A stretch of 64,000 bases of DNA from positions 372,001 to 436,000 of the forward strand of contig NZ_JBBEYB010000002.1 of the NCBI RefSeq assembly GCF_037482285.1. Direction: 5' to 3'. This document shows positions 52,607 through 61,480 of the stretch, one piece after another. Source of the DNA: Aquabacterium sp029268225. GTDB lineage: Bacteria > Pseudomonadota > Gammaproteobacteria > Burkholderiales > Burkholderiaceae_C. The position numbers were made by a program, and so were the translations under genes. Each line of letters begins with the position of its first letter. Positions within the stretch are counted from its first letter, which is position 1. Under the pieces are notes generated by a model that saw only the letters and a list, made by a program, of their open reading frames with translations, was not told the DNA's origin and did no database searches.

Positions 52607-53830
52607 ATGCTGGTCTGGGAAGAAGATTCCTCCAACGCCTCTTCAACACCTGTTGGTTCTGTGCCCCCCTCATCAGGCGTCGCACGGAACACGATGGCGT
52701 CACCGTCGATCAGCGCTGCAACCCCGATGCCATCGGCATCTCAGGGCACTGCCCCCCGCAGCACTCCCACTCAAACCGCACCGCAAGCCCAGTTGGCTGC
52801 CAGCGCCTCGACCCGTCGCGTCAATGCGGCCGACAAGCGCATCATCAATGGCCAGACCGACGTCAACCAGTTGGTGCCCTTCAAATACAAGTGGGCTTGG
52901 GAAAAGTATCTGGCCACCTGCGCCAACCACTGGATGCCGCAGGAAGTGAACATGTCGCGCGACATCGCCTTGTGGAAGGATCCCAATGGTCTGTCCGAAG
53001 ACGAGCGCCGCATCATCAAGCGCAACCTCGGCTTCTTCGTGACCGCCGACTCGCTGGCCGCCAACAACATCACCCTGGGCACCTACCGCCACATCACGGC
53101 GCCCGAGTGCCGCCAGTTCCTGTTGCGTCAGGCGTTTGAAGAAGCCATCCACACCCACGCTTATCAATACATCGTTGAAAGCCTGGGCCTGGACGAATCC
53201 GAGATCTTCAACGCGTACCACGAGGTCTCCTCCATCCGCGACAAGGACGAGTTCCTGATCCCCTTCATCGAGGCGATCATGGACCCGAACTTCAAGACCG
53301 GCACACCCGAGAACGACCAGACCCTGCTCAAGTCGCTGATCGTGTTCGCCTGCCTGATGGAAGGTCTGTTCTTCTACGTCGGTTTCACGCAGATCCTGGC
53401 ACTGGGTCGCCAGAACAAGATGACCGGCGCCGCCGAGCAGTATCAGTACATCCTGCGCGACGAGTCGATGCACTGCAACTTCGGCATCGACCTGATCAAC
53501 CAGCTCAAGCTTGAGAACCCACATTTGTGGACGCCCGAGTTCAAGGCCGAGATCAAGGCCCTGTTCCTCAAAGCGGTCGAGCTCGAATATGCCTATGCCG
53601 AGGACACCATGCCGCGTGGCGTGCTGGGCCTCAACGCCTCCATGTTCAAGGGCTATCTGCGCTACATCGCCAACCGTCGCGCTACACAGATCGGCCTGGA
53701 AGAGCTCTTCCCGAATGAAGAGAACCCCTTCCCCTGGATGAGCGAAATGATCGACCTGAAGAAGGAACGCAACTTCTTCGAAACCCGTGTCATCGAATAC
53801 CAGTCGGGCGGCGCCCTGTCCTGGGATTGA
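52607..53830 (+). CDS. nrdB: Class Ia ribonucleotide reductase, small subunit
   Basis: 407 aa. After a 70-residue low-complexity Ser/Thr/Pro tail the R2 fold begins (NAADKRIINGQTDVNQLVPF). Di-iron and radical residues: Glu179 and His182 in RQAFEEAIHTHAY and Tyr186 four residues on, in the position of the E. coli radical Tyr122; later LMEGLFFYVGFTQI and YILRDESMHCNFGIDL. The enzyme holds the tyrosyl radical for NrdA. The long N-terminal tail is typical of the genus group, not a fusion. Confidence 0.96.
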   Translation: MLVWEEDSSNASSTPVGSVPPSSGVARNTMASPSISAATPMPSASQGTAPRSTPTQTAPQAQLAASASTRRVNAADKRIINGQTDVNQLVPFKYKWAWEKYLATCANHWMPQEVNMSRDIALWKDPNGLSEDERRIIKRNLGFFVTADSLAANNITLGTYRHITAPECRQFLLRQAFEEAIHTHAYQYIVESLGLDESEIFNAYHEVSSIRDKDEFLIPFIEAIMDPNFKTGTPENDQTLLKSLIVFACLMEGLFFYVGFTQILALGRQNKMTGAAEQYQYILRDESMHCNFGIDLINQLKLENPHLWTPEFKAEIKALFLKAVELEYAYAEDTMPRGVLGLNASMFKGYLRYIANRRATQIGLEELFPNEENPFPWMSEMIDLKKERNFFETRVIEYQSGGALSWD

Positions 53831-53988
53831 TCCAAGCCACGCACAGAGCACTGGACCAGCCCCCACATGAGCCCCCGGCCCACCCCATTCACCACACCGC
53901 GCCCAGATCCTAGGGGGCGACGGGTGATGAATCCCTGTGCTGCGCATGGCAGTGCAGTGCTCTTTGCAACTTGATCAAGGAGATACGT

Positions 53989-54486
53989 ATGGCAACTGCA
54001 AAAAAAGTGGCAGCAAAGAAAGCCGCTCCGGCCAAGAAGGTCGCTGTAAAGAAAGCTGCACCCGCTAAAAAGGCTGTGGCTGTGAAGAAGGCTGCGCCTG
54101 CCAAGAAGGCAGCTGCACCGGCCAAAAAGGTCGCCGTCAAGAAGGTCGCTGTGAAGAAAGCCGCAGCACCTGCCAAGAAGGTTGCCGTGAAGAAGGCCGC
54201 CGCTCCCGCCAAGAAGGCTGCAGCGCCAGCCAAGAAGGCGGCTGCACCGGCCAAGAAGGCCGCCGTGAAGAAGGCAGCTCCTGCCAAGAAGGCTGCGGTC
54301 AAGACTGCAGCTGCTAAGCCAGCCGCTAAGCCAACCGCTAAGCCAGCAGCGAAGCCCGCGGCCAAGCCGGCTGCGAAGAAGGCTGCTGCCAAGCCGGCTC
54401 CTGCCAAGAAGCCTGCCGCCCCGGCCGCCAAGACCACGCTGAGCCCCCAAGCCGCATGGCCTTTCCCGACCGGCAACAAGCCCTGA
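53989..54486 (+). CDS. Histone-H1-like Lys/Ala/Pro-rich protein
   Basis: 165 aa from ATG 53989 after AAGGAGATA. The sequence is almost only Ala, Lys, Pro and Val in repeats such as KKVAAKKAAPAKKVAVKKAA and PAAKPTAKPAAKPAAKPAAK, then a short non-repetitive end LSPQAAWPFPTGNKP. It resembles eukaryotic H1 tails and bacterial AlgP/HctB/BpH-type proteins that bind DNA and compact it. The repeats in DNA make it prone to length change. It lies after nrdAB with its own strong ribosome site. Confidence 0.88.
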   Translation: MATAKKVAAKKAAPAKKVAVKKAAPAKKAVAVKKAAPAKKAAAPAKKVAVKKVAVKKAAAPAKKVAVKKAAAPAKKAAAPAKKAAAPAKKAAVKKAAPAKKAAVKTAAAKPAAKPTAKPAAKPAAKPAAKKAAAKPAPAKKPAAPAAKTTLSPQAAWPFPTGNKP

Positions 54487-54510
54487 GTGATCAGCAGCTT
54501 GAACGGCTGA

Positions 54511-54554
54511 TGCCCGTGTGCACACGGGCATCACAACCCGGCTTCGGCCGGGTT
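54511..54554 (+). terminator. Palindrome plus intrinsic terminator after the histone-like gene
   Basis: TGCCCGTGTGCACACGGGCA (54511-54530) is a perfect 20-bp palindrome. Right after it AACCCGGC-TTCG-GCCGGGTT (54535-54554) with TTTCTC makes a normal terminator. Two hairpins in a row suggest strong termination of a highly expressed gene. Confidence 0.85.
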
Positions 54555-54571
54555 TCTCATTCTGGCTTGGC

Positions 54572-54907
54572 ATGAACCCACCCTCCCCCTCCTGGCCCTG
54601 CCTGCGACTGGATGGCAAAGGCACCCAGCAAAAGGTGGTGCTGGACCTCAGCGTCTCACCCAATGCCAAACGCACCGAACTGGTGGGTTGGCATGACGGT
54701 GCCTTGCGCGTGCGCCTGTCCGCCCCGCCGGTGGACGGTGCCGCCAATGAAGCCTTGCGCAAATGGCTCGCCAGCGAATTGGGCGTGCCTCAGGCGCGCG
54801 TCACGCTGCTGCGGGGCGCCAGCGGTCGGCGCAAGCAATGGGCCATCGATGCCCCCGAGGCCGATGTGAGCGCCTGGCTGTCCCGCCAGAGCGTGCTGCA
54901 GACCTGA
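54572..54907 (+). CDS. DUF167 (YggU-type) protein
   Basis: 111 aa from ATG 54572. The DUF167 signature is LDLSVSPNAKRTELVGWHDG, then VRLSAPPVDGAANEALRKWL and a basic RVTLLRGASGRRKQWAI. The family is found in all kingdoms, small and cytoplasmic; the function is unknown. It starts 17 bases after the terminator and so needs its own promoter. Confidence 0.9.
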   Translation: MNPPSPSWPCLRLDGKGTQQKVVLDLSVSPNAKRTELVGWHDGALRVRLSAPPVDGAANEALRKWLASELGVPQARVTLLRGASGRRKQWAIDAPEADVSAWLSRQSVLQT

Positions 54908-55076
54908 GCCTTCGCCCCCCGTCAAACCCGCGTTCGGACACCTGAATCCAGCGTGATCTGAGTGAAACGGTCATTCTTGCGCCGCGATCTGCGCGCAAAG
55001 GGCGCGCTTGCCTTAAGCTATAGGGTTTGGCGTCTCCACGTCGTGCACCTTGTCGTGCGCGCAAGCACATACCTAC

Positions 55077-56741
<1,665 letters not shown>

Positions 56742-56763
56742 TCCATCCGGATTTACCCATGCC

Positions 56764-56789
56764 AAGGCCCGTCGCAGACGGGCCTTTTT
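56764..56789 (+). terminator. Intrinsic terminator after ettA
   Basis: AAGGCCCGTC, loop GCA, GACGGGCCTT and a T-tract (56764-56789), 23 bases after the ettA stop. Confidence 0.9.
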
Positions 56790-56910
56790 CATTCCCCGAA
56801 GTGAGGGGCTGCGGGGGCTATCCCTAGTGTGAGCCGCAGGGGGGCGTTGAAGCCGCTTCCTAGAATCAGAAGGACTTTTAAGGCGCACGGCGCCACTTGG
56901 AGACCTTCTG

Positions 56911-57936
56911 ATGACCCTTCGGTTTACACGCCTGCTCGCCTCCACCGCCTTGGCTGTCTCGGCCGTGACCCTGAGTGGCTGCGCCCTGATCCAGTCCAAT
57001 GTCGCCGGCACCACGCTGAGCATTCTGGAAGATGGCTTCACGCCTCCCGTGCTGACGCTCAGCGATGTCGAAATGGGCTGCGGCTTCTCCATGATCAACA
57101 CCCCGCTGGTGGGCGCCGCGCGCAACTTCTACGGTGACCCCTCCTTGATGGAGACCGTGATGCTGAGCTCGGCCGGTGTGTGCTCCGAGAACCAGGCCAT
57201 CGCCGAGGAAATGCGCTATCTGCGCGCCTCACGCGACAAGCGCGCCGACGAGGCGCTGGACGCCCGCATCACCCAGAAGCGCCTGCTGGCCACAGCGGCT
57301 GAGCGCCAGTACACCGCCTTCGTGCGCATGAAACTCAAGCTGCAGCAGAAGTACTACTTCAAGTACGGCGAGGAGTGCCCGCGCTTCACGCGTGACTTTG
57401 ATGAAATGGTGTACCTGCTGGGATCGGTGGGTGGTCTGCAAGCCATGCAGAACGACATCGCTGCGCAGCAAGCTGTAGGTGTGCCCACCGACATTGCCCC
57501 CCAGGTCGAGCGCGCCATGAACTGCCTGGACAACGTGAAGTGGTGGGGAGTGCCCCAGGCCGCACGTGCTGTGGTGTGGAGCATCATCCCGGGCGCCGAT
57601 GCTGGCAAGGACGTGCAAGGCACGTTTGACACGGCCATGGGCATTGGTGAGCACAAGGGCGTGCGTCTGGCCCACGTGATGGCAGCCATCTCCGCCCAGT
57701 CCACCGACAACAAGCCACGCCTGCGCAGCGTCATCCAGCGCTTCGGCAAGGCCGAGAACTTCACGCCCAGCACCGAGTACCGCCTGCTGGACGCCATTGC
57801 GCAATCGCAGATCACCAACATCTCCGACCGCATGTGGACACAGAACGCAGGCACCCGCACCCCAATCGGCTCACTGGGCAAGTTCTGGGATGACAAAGCC
57901 GGTGGCGATATTGATGCTGGTAGTTTCCTGAATTGA
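56911..57936 (+). CDS. Lipoprotein of the TRAP-transporter group, helical
   Basis: 341 aa. The lipobox is VTLSGCALI. The rest is helical with several Cys (GCGFSM, GVCSENQ, EECPRF, NCLDNVK) and a region (residues 100-170) with AERQYTAFVRMKLKLQQKYY. I do not recognise the family. It is followed, after a terminator and a control region, by a solute-binding protein and a large TRAP-type permease, and such lipoproteins do occur beside this type of permease; a role in the same uptake system is inferred. Confidence 0.65.
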   Translation: MTLRFTRLLASTALAVSAVTLSGCALIQSNVAGTTLSILEDGFTPPVLTLSDVEMGCGFSMINTPLVGAARNFYGDPSLMETVMLSSAGVCSENQAIAEEMRYLRASRDKRADEALDARITQKRLLATAAERQYTAFVRMKLKLQQKYYFKYGEECPRFTRDFDEMVYLLGSVGGLQAMQNDIAAQQAVGVPTDIAPQVERAMNCLDNVKWWGVPQAARAVVWSIIPGADAGKDVQGTFDTAMGIGEHKGVRLAHVMAAISAQSTDNKPRLRSVIQRFGKAENFTPSTEYRLLDAIAQSQITNISDRMWTQNAGTRTPIGSLGKFWDDKAGGDIDAGSFLN

Positions 57937-58043
57937 TATTGGCCTTTGGCCCCCACCCACAGGGAATTCCCTTCCCCTGGGTGCGGGCCGTGAAATGACC
58001 CCATTTCCAGCGCAGATCGATATAGTTGTAAACGACTGTTTTA

Positions 58044-58069
58044 GATCACAACAGTGATCAGATGTGATC
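58044..58069 (+). promoter_or_regulatory. Operator-like GTGATC half-sites before the TRAP group
   Basis: GATCAC (58044-58049) and GTGATC (58054-58059) form an inverted repeat, and a third copy GTGATC follows at 58064-58069. The three lie exactly 10 bases apart, one helical turn. The surrounding 58015-58070 is AT-rich and promoter-like. A terminator lies between this site and the solute-binding protein gene, so it may control an attenuated leader. Confidence 0.45.
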
Positions 58070-58084
58070 GGAGAACCGGTCACC

Positions 58085-58115
58085 CAAGGGCCTGCAGTCA
58101 AGGCCCTTGTTTTTT
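58085..58115 (+). terminator. Intrinsic terminator or attenuator before the solute-binding gene
   Basis: CAAGGGCCT (58085-58093), loop GCAGTCA, AGGCCCTTG (58101-58109) then six T. It ends transcription from the lipoprotein gene; a start site upstream would make it an attenuator for the next genes. Confidence 0.85.
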
Positions 58116-58134
58116 GGGGTACCGAGGAGTCAGC

Positions 58135-59187
58135 ATGAAGTTGGGCCGTAAGTCAGCCAGGATCGTGGCGACCGTGGGGGTCGCTTTGGGGGCCATGGGT
58201 CAGGCACACGCCGATCAGAAGCTCTGTGTGTACGACATGCTGGGGGCCACCGGCGACCTGTACAACATGACCAAGGACTATGTCGTGGCCATGCAGCGCA
58301 GCGGCGCCTCCATCGAACTCAAGGGCTACACCGACGAGCGGGTGGCCACCGAAGACTTCCGAACCGGTCAATGTGACGCGGTGGTGGCCACCGCTTTTCG
58401 CATTCGCCAGTTCAACGCAGTGTCTGGCTCGATCGACACGCTGGGTGCGACCACCATCGTGCGCAACGGCAAGATCGACATCCCCGCCAGCTACGAGGTG
58501 GTGCGCAAGCTGATCCAGACCTATGCGTCGCCGGCCGCCACCAAGCTGATGACCGAAGGCAACAACGAGATCGGCGGCATCATTCCCCTGGGGGCGGCTT
58601 ACCCCATCGTGGCCGATCGCAAGATCAACACCATCGAGGCCCTGGCGGGCAAACGCATTGCGGCCTTCGATCACGACAAGGCCCAAGCCGTGATGATCCA
58701 GCGCATTGGCGCACAGCCTGTTTCGGCGGACATCACCAACTTTTCAACCAAGTTCAACAACGGGGCCGTCGACATGATCGCCGCCCCGACCATGGCCTAC
58801 AAGCCGCTGGAGTTGGCCAAGGGCATCGGCAAGAACGGCGCGATCACCCGGTTTCCGATCATGATCCTCACCTATCAGATGGTCATCAATCGGACGAAGT
58901 TTCCCGATGGCTTCGGTGTGAAGTCGCGTGAGTACTGGAGCAGTCAGTTCGATCGCGCCATGCAGCTGATCAAGCAAGCCGACGCGAGCATCCCTCCCGC
59001 CACCTGGATGGACCTGAGTGCCGAGAACTCCTACAAATACACGCTGATGCTGCGCGAATCTCGCATCGACATCGCCCACAAGGGCCTGTACGACAAGCGC
59101 GGATTGAAGGTGATCAAGAAGATCCGCTGCAATGTGAACCCGGCCGACCCGGAGTGCACCACCAAGTCCGAAGAAGACTGGAAGTGA
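58135..59187 (+). CDS. Periplasmic solute-binding protein (DUF6091 type)
   Basis: 350 aa from ATG 58135, five bases after a GAGG. A signal peptide ends at QAHADQ. The mature protein starts KLCVYDMLGATGDLYNMTKD and shows GYTDERVATEDFRTGQCDAV, GKRIAAFDHDKAQAVMIQRI and a Cys-bearing end IRCNVNPADPECTTKS. The fold pattern is that of a two-lobed binding protein as in TRAP or TAXI transporters. The permease gene follows 74 bases later, so both should act together; the ligand is unknown. Confidence 0.82.
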   Translation: MKLGRKSARIVATVGVALGAMGQAHADQKLCVYDMLGATGDLYNMTKDYVVAMQRSGASIELKGYTDERVATEDFRTGQCDAVVATAFRIRQFNAVSGSIDTLGATTIVRNGKIDIPASYEVVRKLIQTYASPAATKLMTEGNNEIGGIIPLGAAYPIVADRKINTIEALAGKRIAAFDHDKAQAVMIQRIGAQPVSADITNFSTKFNNGAVDMIAAPTMAYKPLELAKGIGKNGAITRFPIMILTYQMVINRTKFPDGFGVKSREYWSSQFDRAMQLIKQADASIPPATWMDLSAENSYKYTLMLRESRIDIAHKGLYDKRGLKVIKKIRCNVNPADPECTTKSEEDWK

Positions 59188-59261
59188 TCTGCCACCGCCC
59201 TCGCCTCGCTGCATCTGCGCGCTGAATTCCCCTCCCGATACCACGGTCGTCCGAGTACCTC

Positions 59262-61415
59262 ATGCACACACCCACCTCACGTCCCTTGATGGGCAGAACC
59301 GCCCTGGAATGGTTCTCGACCCTGCCCGTATTCATCATGCTGATCCTGACCCTGGTGATCGGCACGGGTGAGATGGTCCACGGTCAGTTGCTCAAACTTG
59401 GCGAGTCGCTGTTTGGCAACCCGGAAACGCAGGTGCAATATTTCATGCTGCGCGCCGAACCGGTCAAGCCCGAGTGCAACCCATCTATCGACATCGACGC
59501 CGAGGTGCAGCGTCAGTCGGCGGCGCCTGCACAGGGTGGCGACGACATCGACAACCTCTTCGGGGACACCGCCACGGCCAACGATCCAGCGGTGCTGCGC
59601 AAGTCCATCGAACAGGCCCAGGCCATCTGTCAAGCCAAGCACTCGCTGTACGAGCGCGTGCTGGCGCTGCAGACGCCTCAGGTCCAGATGTACCGGACCA
59701 TCGAGACCAGCTTCTTCGGGCTTTTTCAGATCGGCACCGAGAATCGCCCTCTGATCCTGCTGCTGATGGTGGCCATTGCGACCATCACCACCACACTGGG
59801 CCGGCACCACATTGGCATCCGCCCGGTCATCTATACGCGTGACCATCAGGCTCAAACCCTGGCCCAGGTGATCGCCAATGGCTTCCTGCTGTTCTCTTGC
59901 GTGCGCTATTACCAGATCCTGCAAGGCAGCGGGGGCGTGCCCAAGGAAGAGGCGGTGCTCCACTGGATCTGGATGGCATTGTTCACCATCATGTTGCTGA
60001 TCAATGTGGTGCGCGTGGTCCGTCCGCTCAGATCCTCGGAGGGAGCAGGCACCTGGGGTGCTGCAATGCTGGCCGTGCCCCTGTACGCCAACATGGCCAT
60101 CATCGCTGGCGTGTATTTCCTGCTGACCGGTCACGACGCTGGCCTGGCCATCTACATCAACCAGTTGATGGCCCTGCCGAGCATCTTCATGAACCTGGCC
60201 TTGTTCATCTGGGCCGGCATGCTGCTCAAGCAAAGCCGCATCGTTGACCTGCTGCTGGACGTGATCCGTCCGTGGAGCTTGTCGCCCCAATTGCTGACCT
60301 ATCTGATTCTGCTGGGCGCCTCGGTGGCCACTGCTTACACCGGCGCATCGGGGATCTTCGTGATCGCCGCGGGTGGAGTGATCTATCACGAGGTCCGCGC
60401 TGCAGGCGGCACCCGTCACTTTGCCCTGGCTGCCACGGCCATGTCCGGCTCGCTGGGTGTGGTGCTGCGTCCCTGTCTGCTGATCGTGATGATCGCGGCG
60501 TTGAACAAGGAAGTCACCACAAACGGCCTGTACCACTGGGGCTTCTATGTGTTCCTGCTGACCTCCACGCTGTTCTTCCTGGTGTCTCAGTTGCTGCGCA
60601 AGCAACGCGCTTCGATCGAATCGCCCTCGGTCGCGATCCCTGCCATGCTGCGCAAGATGATCCCCGTGCTGCCTTACGCTCTGCTGACCGTAGCGATCGT
60701 GATGCTGTATGACTACGCGCTCGAAACCCCGCTGAACGAGATCACCGCACCGACGATCATGCCGATCATCTTGCTGCTGCTGCTGATCTATGACAAGGCG
60801 ACGAACAAGGGCAAGGCCGAGCTCACGCCCGATTACGCGAGCCATCGCCAGGAAGGCGTCGAACGTTCGGTGCGTTTTGCCACCACAGAAGCCATTGGCC
60901 ACGTGGGTGCCCTGATGAGCCTGATGACCTTGTCCCTGGCTGTGGGCGGCATCATCGAGCGCTCTGAAATCGTTCACCTGTTCCCGCAGGTCTTCGAGTC
61001 GCCTTGGCATGCCATGGCTGTGTTGTGCCTGGTGATGGTGTTCCTGGGCATGGTGATGGACCCATTGGGCGCCATCATTCTGGTATCGGGCACCCTGGCG
61101 CCCATCGCCTATGCCAACCACATCGACCCGTTGCACTTCTGGATGGTGGTGCTGGTGTCGTTCGAACTGGGCTATCTGTCGCCACCGGTGGCCCTCAATC
61201 AGTTGCTGACGCGACAGGTTGTGGGTGAGGATGAAGTGGCACAGGCCGATGCCGACGTGCGTCACTTGGGCTTCTACGGTCGCTACGAACGCTGGATCCT
61301 GCCTGTGGTGGTGATGCTGCTGGGCCTGTTCATCGTTGCCTTCGGCCCGCTGCTGGCGCAGCATGTGGAAGCCTTCTCGTTCCTGAAGGACTTGCTGCCT
61401 CACGCGACCGAATAA
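59262..61415 (+). CDS. TRAP-type large permease, with extra N-terminal part
   Basis: 717 aa, longer than DctM (about 430). The N-terminal 290 residues hold a first helix (FSTLPVFIMLILTLVIGTGE), a periplasmic loop rich in Cys/Gln/Asp (PVKPECNPSIDIDAEVQRQS) and several more helices that could replace the small DctQ subunit. The C-terminal part has DctM-like helices and motifs: TAYTGASGIFVIAAGGVIYH, AMSGSLGVVLRPCLLIVMIA, MVFLGMVMDPLGAIILVSGT and ELGYLSPPVALNQLL. It should import the ligand of the upstream binding protein with a sodium or proton gradient. Confidence 0.85.
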   Translation: MHTPTSRPLMGRTALEWFSTLPVFIMLILTLVIGTGEMVHGQLLKLGESLFGNPETQVQYFMLRAEPVKPECNPSIDIDAEVQRQSAAPAQGGDDIDNLFGDTATANDPAVLRKSIEQAQAICQAKHSLYERVLALQTPQVQMYRTIETSFFGLFQIGTENRPLILLLMVAIATITTTLGRHHIGIRPVIYTRDHQAQTLAQVIANGFLLFSCVRYYQILQGSGGVPKEEAVLHWIWMALFTIMLLINVVRVVRPLRSSEGAGTWGAAMLAVPLYANMAIIAGVYFLLTGHDAGLAIYINQLMALPSIFMNLALFIWAGMLLKQSRIVDLLLDVIRPWSLSPQLLTYLILLGASVATAYTGASGIFVIAAGGVIYHEVRAAGGTRHFALAATAMSGSLGVVLRPCLLIVMIAALNKEVTTNGLYHWGFYVFLLTSTLFFLVSQLLRKQRASIESPSVAIPAMLRKMIPVLPYALLTVAIVMLYDYALETPLNEITAPTIMPIILLLLLIYDKATNKGKAELTPDYASHRQEGVERSVRFATTEAIGHVGALMSLMTLSLAVGGIIERSEIVHLFPQVFESPWHAMAVLCLVMVFLGMVMDPLGAIILVSGTLAPIAYANHIDPLHFWMVVLVSFELGYLSPPVALNQLLTRQVVGEDEVAQADADVRHLGFYGRYERWILPVVVMLLGLFIVAFGPLLAQHVEAFSFLKDLLPHATE

Positions 61416-61435
61416 GTTCAATCGCACGGCCTGCA

Positions 61436-61480
61436 GGGCGGCAATGTTATGGTCACGCCATGACTTGCCGCCCTTTTTTT
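61436..61480 (+). terminator. Long terminator hairpin overlapping the next start codon
   Basis: GGGCGGCAA (61436-61444) pairs with TTGCCGCCC (61465-61473), followed by seven T (61474-61480). The stem continues with GTTATGG (61446-61452) against CCATGAC (61458-61464), one bulge and one G-U pair. The ATG of the metalloprotease at 61460 is inside this inner stem. Confidence 0.85.
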
